64,000 nt of DNA from Xylona heveae TC161. Its lineage: Eukaryota > Ascomycota > Xylonomycetes > Xylonales > Xylonaceae. The notes under the pieces are model-generated. The model did no database searches, was not told where the DNA came from, and was given only the letters and a program-made list of their open reading frames with translations. Below, piece by piece: positions 14,161 to 24,472 of this stretch. The translations under genes and the position numbers were made by a program. The stretch covers positions 434,001-498,000 of the forward strand of contig NW_017264202.1 in assembly GCF_001619985.1 (NCBI RefSeq). Direction: 5' to 3'. How positions within the stretch are numbered: the first letter of the stretch is position 1; every line of letters starts with the position of its first letter.

Positions 14161-17100
14161 AACTTTCTTTATTTACAAGTTTGTCAAGGTTCTTTGTATA
14201 GTGTTTGACACTAAGCAACAGTGGCTGTATTAGTGTGTTTTCTAGTTTAATTTTTGAACAAGACAGAAAAGGTTAGTGAATGATAATCTACAGACTAAAG
14301 ATCTCTTTGTTAATTAATTATTATAAGAGAAGCAGGATGCAAATATTATGATTGCAATTGAGTTCTTACTTCTACTATAAGGTAACTAGTAAGGTAACTA
14401 GCAAGGAGCTTACAGAATAGTACAGGAGAAGTAACTTGTCTAACAAGTACCTCTTTTTCAAAATCAGCTATAGATAGCTAGGGAGTGATTTCAACAGGTA
14501 TATATAAGATAGCAAAATTGATGCCATGCTACTCAGACTCAAAATCAAACCTTTACTAAGCTACCTCCAAGGCAAGAAGACTATTAGTTTAGAACCAAAC
14601 TATCTATTAGTAGTATGACAATACCATTCCCTATTAGTAACTACAAGGGTAACTACATACTAATGCTTAGCTTTTATAGAGAATGCTTTACATGAGATCT
14701 ACTACTACTAAAAGTCTATTAGTCTCCTTATACCTTAACTCAGCTTCTAGTATCTTACCCATGAGATAGCTTTAGATGCTACTTAAGTAGGAGTAACACT
14801 ATGTTTCTAGAGAGCTGCCTTACTGGCTGTCCAAGAAGTAGCAGAAGCATTCCTGGTTTTATATTTTGAGAGTATGCTATATGCTTTCAAGTTTCTATAT
14901 ATGTGTTCTGTTTACTAATTACATGAACAGATGTACAGCTACTTACCTTTTATACAAAAAGGATTACTTTATAGATAAAAGACCTGGTTTTGTTGAGAAA
15001 TTTCATGAAGAATTTAGATATATAGATTAAATAGATTAAGGGCCTCTAGTAATTGAGATTTACAGTTCATTTAAATACTAGTATTTTTTTGGGGTAGGTT
15101 TTTGTAATTTTTATCTCTTATTTAATTATCAAGTATTTTATTTATCTTTATTTAATAGAAATAAAATATGGAACTAACATACCTTATATTCAGCTACAAT
15201 ACAAGTTATATCTATAATTAAATATCTTTCTACTTAAATACTATTTAAATAAACAGAATAATTTACTCTACTGTTATAACAAGCACTATAAGTTCAAAAT
15301 ATTACATGACTTTTCATTTTGGAGAAATATAAATATAGAACATGTAACTTTTAAAAAACATAGGGTTATCAAGATGGTAACTATACTGGTAACTACTCAG
15401 AGTTGGAGGAGTTATAGCTCAACCCTGAATCCAGGATAGGTTCAGGACTAGTACTACCATGAACACCTCTTCTAATATCTACATCTGAGCTGCCAGGACT
15501 GTTAGTATCAATCCATTGCATGTCAATTGAGGGTTTTAACATAGAGGACTCAGTCAAGTAAATAATCTCTATATTATCCATGACTATCTAATGTCCTTCT
15601 ATTTCTAGCAGCCACTTTGAGAAAGTTGCTAATGGTTTAGCAAGCTAAATGTACTCCTTTATTTGCTTACAAATGTACCTTTAGCAGTCATGTTTAATTG
15701 CTTCCAAGAAATTAGCTATTTTAGTCTAAGTATAGCAGGATTTTTAGCAAGACCATTCTTTCTAACACAGTATAGTTACCAGGATAGTTACTATAACTAG
15801 CTTGCTCCATCTAGGTTAGATTTGCTTTACTATATTTCCTTTACTTTTGATAGATCCTTATACTCTCTTGTTAGTGTAGCTCTAGTTTATGATAGAAAAT
15901 ACAAATGGTAGCTCCTTACAAGCAAGTAATTTTTTAGATTTTTTCCACTACTATCATTTTGCTCAGAATTACTTTCATTGAACCTGGTATACTACTACTC
16001 TTTCTAAATCTTGTATACAGACAGATTTTGCCTTTAATCTTGCCTTGATGATTGCATTCAGTCATCTGTATTTGACTACTTTCATTAGTCATTTTCTTAG
16101 ACAGGCTTTTTGTCTTTTCTTACCTTCTTTAGTACTCTCTTGTTACTTGTTATTGCTTTCATCATTTTCTGGCTTGTTTTCTGCCACTCTAGTATGCTAC
16201 AATGCTTTCTTTGTTACTTTAACTTTTCCTACATTGTATAAGCTTTATATCTAATAATAAAGTTACCATTATAGTTACTAATCTTCTGACCTGTTTTTTA
16301 CTTTGAAGTCCTTAACTTTCCTCCCTATCTACTTTATCTTGTAATGCTTTGCTTTCCTAAGCAATGTAAGTAACTCTCTCTAAATACATTAGAACTTTGA
16401 AAAGCTTACTTGTGTATTTAGGAGCCATGATGGGCTGACTATTTCATATATATTGTTTGCTAATGATAATAATACCTTTGCATAAGCTACAGCTGAGCCT
16501 GTAGATACCTAAGTCATCATTGCTATAATAACAAAGAGTAGTAGTAAATGTAGAAAGCAGAGATTACTACTCAACCTAACAACAAAAGCAACAAACAAAG
16601 CATTATCACTACCATTACCAAGAATCCAAGATACAAATAGCCTGCCTTTGAACAATTACAATTTGTAGCAATATGCCTAGAAAGCATGGTCATCCTGAAA
16701 GCAAGTTTTGTTCTATATCTAACATTGCTTGCATCTAACATCATTCTAGTTATAACTCATGAAGGTCTAAAGGCTAGCACTCCTACATTCTATATGTATC
16801 TGCATATCTAATTCTCTATTACATGTTTTACTAACTATCTTGGTAACTATCTACAGAGTTAGACAATCTCAAACAGTTACAAATTATCAAAAGTTAAATC
16901 AATACTTTGAAAGGCTTAAAGGGCAGCAATCCTACATCCTATATGTATCTATATGTCTTATACTTTGTTATGTGTTATCACTTAGTAACTGTCTTAGTAA
17001 CTATAGAAGCAGACAATTTAGAAAGTATGCAAGTTTTGCTACATACTCTAGAAGATACAAGAATGTCTACCCTACAGGGTAAGTCAAAGAATGCAATACT

Positions 17101-17937
17101 CCTTGTTTATGTATATACTAACTAATCTATAGTAAAGACATTAGCTGGTCTTGGTCTATCATGGACTGACTTGGAGATCTATCAAATGGATTTTCTTCTA
17201 CTTGTAGAGGAGTACTTGTCACTGGCTGGCCTGGAATACAAGCTTTTAGCAAAGAGTACAATCATCTTGCAAGCCACCTGTAAACAATTTCTAATTGCTT
17301 TTTTTCAAAGTATGTAATATGATCTTTATGTATTTAGCAATAATCTAACATTAGTAGATTGTAACAAGTATATTGTCAGCTATAATAGATATTGTGTCCT
17401 TTGACAAAAAAACTTTAACAATATGAGAACCTTGTCTTTCAAGAAAGACAATTAGATAGATATCATAATTCTAGATTACCATTTACCATTGGTCCATTAT
17501 AGTTACCATTATAGTTACCTGTTGCTTCAAGAGTATTGATTGATAAATGCATCCTAAAAATGGTAACTAACATGGTAACTATGACCATCTTTTGTAGTTA
17601 CTTTTTTCTAATACAAAAACTTCATAATTTCTTGCTATAACCTTCTTCTATATATTGTTTTGTACTTTTAATCTCATGATAAAAAGCTAAAATCAAAACT
17701 TAAAGCTTCTTGAATTTTGATGATGGCATTTCATTCCTTTCTAAACAAAAGGTTATGGAGTAGTCTAAGTAGACATTTTATGCATGATATACATTTATAT
17801 CAGATTTATGCATAGATGGGTTTAGTCAAAAAAACCACCCATGCCTAGTCTAGAGGTTGGTCTTTACCTCAAAGACCAACCTAGACCAAAGACCAGCTTG
17901 GTATAGAAATTTTGAGCAAAGACTAACCTAGACCAGA
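14161..17937. other. Right third of the hAT element, decayed and mostly unassigned
   Basis: Short minus-strand readings may be relic exons. One begins at an ATG near 16428 (MAPKYTSKLFKVLMY); another runs 15581-15393 and is Ser/Asp-rich. Neither matches a family I know. The stretch holds nine copies of the 12-bp-period GGTAACTA pair and is free of CpG. I see no second set of TIRs or LTRs, so I treat it as part of the hAT element. Confidence 0.4.
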
Positions 17938-17952
17938 CCAATGGACACCCTA
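17938..17952 (-). repeat. Right TIR of the hAT element
   Basis: CCAATGGACACCCTA is the inverted partner of 917-931. The adjacent subterminal zone (about 17850-17940) repeats AGACCA/GGTCT units as on the left, but with all CpG lost. Confidence 0.85.
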
Positions 17953-17960
17953 ATCACATC
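17953..17960. repeat. Right 8-bp target-site duplication of the hAT element
   Basis: ATCACATC directly follows the right TIR and matches the left copy at 7 of 8 bases. Confidence 0.85.
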
Positions 17961-18081
17961 CTAAACACATGCCCTTTGCTTTAATATGTCCTTATGGTTC
18001 ATTTCAGCCACAATGACAGTAATTACAAAGGCCCAGTTTCTAAGTTTCCAACATGAGCAATGTACAACAAAGGGAGATGAT

Positions 18082-18714
18082 TTAGAAACTCACCAGCAAC
18101 AAGTCTACTCCTGCCAGAACATCTACCTCCCAGGCAGCATAACCTGTTCTGCAAGGTTTTTTACCATCAGGCCAAGGGATCCTATCAGGTGCCTCACGTG
18201 ATGGAATCTTACAGAGGTCAACAATTTTTGCACCATCCAGGTAAACAGCAAAAGCCAAGTGCCTGTAGGTGAGTGCTTGCATTTCAAGAGTAGTCTGCTT
18301 GCCCTTGGCAGTGCCTGGTACCACCATATTGTTCAAGGTAACATTGAAGTTGTTCCAACCCTTCCACACCACTGTAGCAGAGAGTGAGCTGCTGACATCT
18401 TCTTCATCACTAGCACTACTAGAAGGAAACTTGAGATAAAAGTGTTCCTTGATGTTAAAGAACTGCCTCCAGAGTTTGAACAGCAAAGTGCCATTATTGG
18501 GGTCAATGAAATTGTAGTGCTTGCTGTTGCTAAAATGTTTCCTGTTGACATGGAAAAGAACACTTGAGTTGGCATGAAAACAGGTAAAATCTTTCCACAT
18601 GTTGTGTTGTTTAATGATAATCATAGTAGGTGATGTGGTGATGTACTCGGGGCATATTGCAACTGGTTTGGCACGGCTCTCCAATGGCTTGTTTTCTGCT
18701 TGTTTCGCAGGCAT
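18082..18714 (-). CDS. LURP-one-related / tubby-like (LOR) domain protein, probably damaged at the 3' end
   Basis: The 210-aa reading from the ATG at 18714 fits the roughly 200-aa LOR fold. Typical parts are an N-terminal PVAICPEYIT, the FHVNRKHFSNSK-like strand, LFKLWRQFF, VVWKGWNNFNV, and the fungal signature GYAAWEVDVLAGVDLLL. The same frame stays open upstream to 19002, but that part is low complexity and I prefer 18714. Known relatives end in a further short hydrophobic exon. A donor GTGAGT (18091-18086) and an acceptor TTAG near 18037 are present. The expected ITVIVAEM reading beyond it is one base out of phase, so the C-terminus may be broken. The gene body has only one CpG up to 18647, unlike its 5' part. 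Plant LURP1 relatives act in defence; the fungal role is unknown. Confidence 0.6.
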   Translation of the reverse strand: MPAKQAENKPLESRAKPVAICPEYITTSPTMIIIKQHNMWKDFTCFHANSSVLFHVNRKHFSNSKHYNFIDPNNGTLLFKLWRQFFNIKEHFYLKFPSSSASDEEDVSSSLSATVVWKGWNNFNVTLNNMVVPGTAKGKQTTLEMQALTYRHLAFAVYLDGAKIVDLCKIPSREAPDRIPWPDGKKPCRTGYAAWEVDVLAGVDLLLVSF

Positions 18715-21700
18715 ATTGTGCAAGAATAAGGTGCATGTACTTTTCAGTAGTGAAAAAATGGAGGAGGCCTGACTTAAAAAAAGGGAGAAAGGATTGATAG
18801 TTAAATAATGAGATGACCTCGGACCGTCATGGGGAACTTGAGTCTTGACAGGAGACGCTACGCGACCGTGGACCCTCTTGGCCAAAGCCAAATGCTCCGA
18901 GCTGTCTGGTCTGTGCAAGGGTTTGAATGCTAAACAATAACCAAGTGGATCTCCATTCACCGAGGCAGACCCGTTCTTATTACTGGCACTGGCCATATCC
19001 ACAAGCCTCCTGGCAGCTGATTTCTCTCAGCACTCTCGCTTTCAAGCTTGGCAGCGTCATCGTCAACTTCTCTCCTCAGGGCAGCCCTTGGTAAGTCAAG
19101 TGTCCCCAAGGAGTATCCTTCCACCCGGTGACATGGCCAGCCCCGACATTATGCCAATGTCCGTTCAACGCTAGAGAAACTCTGAGTCGTCTGGCCAATA
19201 ATTAAGGTCCATTTTACGATGACGATGACGTCGTGCAAGGGCAAGGAACGTCTTTTAAAAGATGACCCTCAAGGGCAGGTCGCAGTGAAGTGAAGTAGCA
19301 TACGGAGGTAAACGCCCAACTCCCTCCTTTATACATACAGGCACCTTTAGTTAAAAATTCAAGGTCTGTGGACCTTTGTACGAAGTAACTTACAGTGTTT
19401 AATAATGTCTGTCATGTCATGCATTATCACAATGTACCAAAAGGACTGCGCACAATCATGTTCGTCTTGTCTTGAACACTTGGACACTTGGACTCTTGGC
19501 AATTTCAGCAATTCTGGACATGGCTGCATATGCTTTTCCTCCTATCCCGCCCTTCGCGGCAAATAGCGGCAGGCAGCCGGGGGGAAGGGACCGCAACCGC
19601 CCGGTCTCCACTGCTCCCTCCCGCTAAACACACGACCCACTGGTTCGTGCGGCGTGCACTCGGTAGTAGGCTTTGCTCATTTTCTGGTCCTGTTCCTCGT
19701 CCTGGTCCTCGTCCCCTCCGCTCCACATTAATTGTGCACTACAATACTTTTTATAAAATAGTATGATTGGCCCCCTTTTGACTTTTTGACGGTTCTTAAT
19801 TACCTCTGCCAGTCTTAATTACCTTTACCAATTTCAATTACTTCGGACAGTTGTAATTACAGTGTACGGAGGTATGGAGGTACGGAGTATTCTCGGAGAA
19901 GTAACAACTCTGGCGTGTGGCAGGGGTCTTGACTTCTGGATCAACACAGTGTACCGTAGCACTTTGAAGAGAGTACCAACTTCCCAAGTTTGTCTTTCCG
20001 TGCTCTAACTTCAAATATTAACCATGTCTATTACTGAGACGGGAGGTCTTAATGGTCCAAAGGTGTTGCACGTTGCAATCATTTTTTTTTTTCTTCATTT
20101 TATTTTATTTTTATTTATTTGTTTGTTTGTACTTTTCAGAAACACATTCCTATCCTTGAATATAGTTGTTTGTTGGTAATACTAGATATTAAATAATCCC
20201 AATTCTTACTGCTGGAGTATTAACTTGTTAAGTTCTAAAAAGTCTAAAAAAAAAAAAAAACTATCTGCTATCTACAAACAGTAGACTTCTAGCAGATGGC
20301 TATCTTTTATAGTTTACTACATTGTTATACAGAAACAGTAAACCTTGTACTGTATATATATATATTCTATGTCTTTACTGTACTAGACTCTAGTATACTA
20401 TATACTATATACATAATACATAATACAAAAGTCTATTACTTATAATTTGTAAACTCGTGGACCATAGCACACTAGTATTGAAATAAAGCTTTTACGTCTG
20501 GGTTGCTTGATTTAATCAAATTTTATTTTGAACAGGCCAACAGTACTATGCTCAGTAGCTGTTCTACCTTCAAAGCCTTGGCTGAATTCTAGTCTCTTTA
20601 CCGTATAATATCTAAGGTAGGTTCAATAGTTGAAGTACTCGCTAAGAAATCACCGAGCCAGGCATTAGCTGCTTCTAACAGTGGAATTCGTTACTTGTGT
20701 ATTTTATCTTTTTAACCCGAGTCCCCGACACCATGACTACGGTCCATGGTCCATGGTCCATGTATTACCTGATTCGCCGAGCCATTGAGTTGTTGAGTTG
20801 TTGAGTTGTTGATGTAAGGGCCGAGGAAGAAGAGGAGCAGGTTTTAGATAACTCAAGTTGTATATAGTATACTACTAAATTAATAAATTACTTGTATAGT
20901 TTATAAGTAAAGTAGAATGAGAACGAGCCAGATTATTTTTACTGTTCTATAATAAAAGTATTGGATCATTGATGTTATAGATGTTTTCCTTCATCTATAT
21001 TTACTCTGTACACCCTGCCGTTCAAGGTCGGATCGGCTCGGATTTATATACAGAATATAGGAATATTGATTATTGCAACTAAAGTACGAGCGAGTCACGA
21101 GAACTCTCAATTCTCTGTTCACCTTGATTCTAGAATTCTAGTGAGAACTGAGCATGTAGTATAGTTCCGGGATATTCAATACTTCCAGGTTTGAGGCTTG
21201 GCTTGTTCCATATCAGCGACTCTGCGATTTAGCATTGCTGGTCATTCTACATGTCCTCAACATTGTACTTCTTACATTTACGGTTTACCCATTTCATACT
21301 GTCATGCCGTCATGCTGTCACACATGGAGCTATCTACACGCAGTACACTACATAATGCTTTTGCATTAATAAAAAGAAGACCCTAAATTATTTCTTATAC
21401 AAGCTTTAATCTTAATGGCTGGCTAATTTATTAGATGGCTAGCAAGTTTATTTCAGGAAAATATGCCCTAGTGTACCGAAATTGTAGAGTTCTGGTCTAT
21501 ATTGGGAAGTGCTTTAACCATTTATAATGGCGAGCCGCGCGTTATCCTTTTTTAACGCACCTGTTTTGTTAATCCGCGATGGGCAAAGTAATGGCAGACT
21601 GTAGACCTGTTTTATTAATATTCATGATAGGTGTACGGTGTACTGTGTGTTCCTACTAAACTGAAGAAAAGATATGGTCCCATGGATGCTTGTAGACAGT

Positions 21701-23311
21701 AGACCTGCTTTAGTCAATCTCCAAGGACCAAGTTCGATGCCTTTCACTCAGACTAAAACTAAAGTAGAGATGGACGCTGGCTCTGGCAAAGTATGTAGAA
21801 CTAAGAATATAAGATCCGAGAAAAGCTTTAAATTTTAATCTAGGTCTAAAGAATGACTTGGTTTAGATAAATTAAATCAACAACCCGGAGTTCACAAATC
21901 CATAAATCAACCAGTCTACAAGTCGAACTATGAAAACAGACTAACAGTAAACATGATAACAGATATAACTAAACTACTCAATGAAAAATCACTCACTCAG
22001 AGTCATAGTCTCATGGACAATATAAACTACTTTCCTTGAGTCTTGGCATACCCTGCTCTCAACTACACGTCGCTGTCTGGGAAAGATGCGTTCGAAGGGC
22101 ACGCCGCACTATTGATGCTATTAGAGTTTTACCCAAGATTTCTATCAAACTTCACGGATTGCGCATTGAAGATATGGACAGCCTGATTGAAAGTTAGATC
22201 AGATTGAGTTGGTACAGTACACAGAGTACTACCAAGGTATGCAGCCCGCAGGAACATGGACAGCGCCTAGATTGTTAATTGTTAAGGAAATTTTAGTCGA
22301 TATAGGAATCATTCGATATGAAAATCATGATTCATGGGAATCATTATGGTTGGCGGGTTATGGTCAGAGCTACGGTTAATCAATAAATGATAGCTCTACA
22401 ATGCTTATACAGCTGCAATAGGGCTCCCCATCCCCCCTTTAGGGGCCTCGGGGTTTTCAGGGGGATGCTAAAAGCCCTTTGTTGAAATTTCATTACTCGA
22501 ATTAGGTATACAAAGGTACTGCTGTTTTTTGAGGTTGTGACACATCCTATGCTGTAGACTCCTCAAACGCCTTTTACTCGTCCAGCCTGAGTCGAGGAGT
22601 CTGTTTTAGCGTAGCTTCGTAGCCGCGTGTCTTGGAGCCCTCGGAGTCTAGTTTGTTAGGCGCCAGGGCGCGTTGCCTGCAGATCCCGCTTGCAGAACCA
22701 TACCTACCTACCTAAAGCACATCACGCCATTATTTCCATGGAACATGTATCATTGTCGCGTGATTGATCGGCTGGTTCTTATCATGACTCAGGATTGTGT
22801 TCACGTACTATTGTGAACATCTATGAACATGAGAATTTCCGAAGTGTTATTGCAGAAGATTTAATAAAATTTCGTTGGATTCATTAGGGTATATCGTCTA
22901 GTCTAAATGCGTAGAGAATTGAAATGAGTCTATATCTAAGGAACCAGTGATGCCAAGTCTATTCTGTCTATACCGATATGCATCGCTGAAAGAAAAGCGA
23001 AAGGAATCTAAAAAGGGCGCGTCTAATGGTATTGTGCGCCATGGGAAAAGTCGATGCAGATAGAGGAAACGCAAAATTGGAAGATGAAGAGGGGGAAGGG
23101 GTAAATGGAATGAAATGCAAAAGACGGAAAACGCAAAAAAAAGAAAAGAGGACAAATTTTGATTTTGCATGAGGTCAATGCCAGATTGACCAACCTTGTA
23201 ACTCCATCCCAAATGCTTTTGACTCTAATGGTTGCGATTTTCCGTGACTAGGTCATCCTCCAAATGATGTCGTTGTAATGTAGTTTTTTTGCACAATATG
23301 CAATCATTCCT
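18715..23311. other. Gene-poor 4.6-kb spacer
   Basis: I see no supportable gene. It contains degenerate AATTAC-spaced repeats (19795-19860), an A-tract near 20250, an imperfect hairpin (about 20261-20300), a triple GGTCCAT repeat (about 20741-20763), a GTTGAGTT tandem repeat (about 20785-20812) and a GC-rich fold-back (22421-22477). AT-rich patches at 20.1-21.0 kb may be old transposon debris. Open frames such as 22898-23212 are compositional and unlike proteins. Confidence 0.5.
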
Positions 23312-24472
23312 CTAGAGAAGATCACCCTTGAGCAAGGCCCAGGTATGGCAGGTTCCGACAAATAGCCACATGGCGACTTGAATGACGGTAAGGACGCTGC
23401 CTACCCAGAGAATTGCTGGGCTGCCGAGACCGTGGCCGATTTGGATGGTGGCAATGATGAAGCCGGTGTTGGGGAAGACGAAGCTCCACCAGCTGAGCTG
23501 AAAGCTCATTTCGCGGACCTTTGACAGGACGGCGACGGCACCGAGACAGATGAACCAAAAGGATACCGACCAGAGGAAGACGCCTGTAAAGACGGCCATG
23601 ATCTTGAGTACGTCGGCAGTCAACACAGAGGTCGTACCCGCGACGTAGTGGTCTGGCATCACGATTTTGGCGGCATCAGCCATGCCAATGAGTGCGAGGG
23701 CTGTGAAAGATGGTGGACCGACGGCAATGAACATGGCCGGCCGAACGCTTGGCGGAGGTAAACCGTAGAGGAAGAGGCGGCCCATCCAGTTGGCATATCC
23801 AAAGACAGCAACCAGCATACCAAGGCCCTGAAACGTGACACCACAGATGATGATTGGAATAGCTTGCTTGGGTGGCTGCCCTGCGGCAATGGCAGAGGCA
23901 ATGGTACCTGCAATCATGGCCGGAAAGATGGGCAGCAGCCACGCCGGAGTCATGTTCTGCATGGTTAACGGTTTGCCGGTAAAGAGGATTTGATACTGAA
24001 CAATGGCCAGTAAAAATGTGCAAGCAGCATAGATCCAAAAGAGTATTCGTACAACCACCACCAGCCAGTAACCCGTGTGCGGGACACCATAATGCTGCAT
24101 ACAGCTGATGATGGTCGACAAGGAAAGACCAAAAGTGCTGACGAACAGAGACTCATGTGGGGAGGTAAACGACCGAATGAAACTGCCCTTGCAGAGAATG
24201 AAACGGCACATCATGGTCGTGCAGAGAGCAGAGAAGAGGACCAAGTCGAAAATGTAAACAATGACGCCGATAGTATTGAGTCCGCGGAATTGATGAGGTG
24301 TTACGCCTAGGAGTAAAGCAACTCCACCTGTACCCATGGTGCTGGTAAACCAGGCCCAGGTAAACTTCTCCAGGCGTTGGCGTAAAGAAACCTTCTTCTG
24401 GACGTCATTTTCAGATGAGCTATCCTCAAAGTCCTTTTCTGGGTCTTGGTTATTTGACGTCATGATAGCCAT
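23312..24472 (-). CDS. TDT-family plasma-membrane transporter (malate/C4-dicarboxylate or sulfite exporter type)
   Basis: This is an intronless 386-aa reading from the ATG at 24472 (a second ATG follows at codon 4). After a short acidic cytoplasmic tail it has about ten hydrophobic segments. The first carries FTWAWFTSTMGTGGVALLL, the typical TDT opening. Later landmarks are WLLPIFPAMIAGTIAS, GLGMLVAVFGYANWMGRL, and the last segments with SFWFICLGA and WWSFVFPNTGFIIAT. Members include yeast malate permease Mae1 and sulfite pump Ssu1. The conserved HPS-like motif and length fit the malic-acid transport branch, but substrate cannot be settled from sequence. It stands alone, with about 1 kb of empty DNA upstream. 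Confidence 0.85.
   Translation of the reverse strand: MAIMTSNNQDPEKDFEDSSSENDVQKKVSLRQRLEKFTWAWFTSTMGTGGVALLLGVTPHQFRGLNTIGVIVYIFDLVLFSALCTTMMCRFILCKGSFIRSFTSPHESLFVSTFGLSLSTIISCMQHYGVPHTGYWLVVVVRILFWIYAACTFLLAIVQYQILFTGKPLTMQNMTPAWLLPIFPAMIAGTIASAIAAGQPPKQAIPIIICGVTFQGLGMLVAVFGYANWMGRLFLYGLPPPSVRPAMFIAVGPPSFTALALIGMADAAKIVMPDHYVAGTTSVLTADVLKIMAVFTGVFLWSVSFWFICLGAVAVLSKVREMSFQLSWWSFVFPNTGFIIATIQIGHGLGSPAILWVGSVLTVIQVAMWLFVGTCHTWALLKGDLL

Larger units (their letters stand above)
1102..17581. repeat. Dispersed paired GGTAACTA motif, 12-bp period, about 20 copies
   Basis: Each copy is two GGTAACTA-like octamers whose starts are 12 bp apart. First-octamer starts are: 1102, 1877, 2807, 3624, 4309, 12039, 12350, 12595, 13272, 13713, 14045 (11 bp), 14381, 14636, 15376, 15773, 16260, 16830, 16984, 17500, 17562. 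Both orientations occur. I found no pair inside the LTR retrotransposon (4433-12011), so the motif belongs to the hAT element. At least four pairs lie within intron-like sequence. Its function is unknown. Confidence 0.75.
917..17952 (-). mobile_element. Large hAT-superfamily DNA transposon (decayed), host of a nested LTR retroelement
   Basis: Both ends start with the 15-bp inverted repeat TAGGGTGTCC(G/A)TTGG (917-931 and 17938-17952, one G/A mismatch). They are flanked by an 8-bp duplication, ATCGCATC (909-916) and ATCACATC (17953-17960), again differing by one G/A. Eight-base duplications and short TIRs are the hallmark of hAT elements. A minus-strand reading near 1662-1796 is a clear hAT C-terminal dimerisation domain. 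The span is 17.0 kb; without the inserted LTR element and its duplicated 5 bp it is about 9.45 kb, large for a fungal hAT. Composition is AT-rich with essentially no CpG, so the element is inactive. Confidence 0.9.

Noticed and set aside
14161-17937. A second nested LTR element in the right third of the hAT
   Set aside because: I found no paired long direct repeats, no reverse-transcriptase reading and no target duplication.
917-17952. The 17-kb AT-rich element as a Starship-like giant transposon
   Set aside because: The ends have hAT-type TIRs and an 8-bp duplication, the C-terminal hAT domain is readable, and I see no tyrosine-recombinase captain gene.
19488-19766. Overlapping Arg/Pro-rich readings on both strands
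   Set aside because: GC-rich patch with no protein-like conservation pattern and no splice or start context.
22898-23212. 104-aa minus-strand reading upstream of nothing recognisable
   Set aside because: It is Phe/Leu/Pro-rich, driven by purine-rich DNA on the plus strand, with no domain and no transcript signals.
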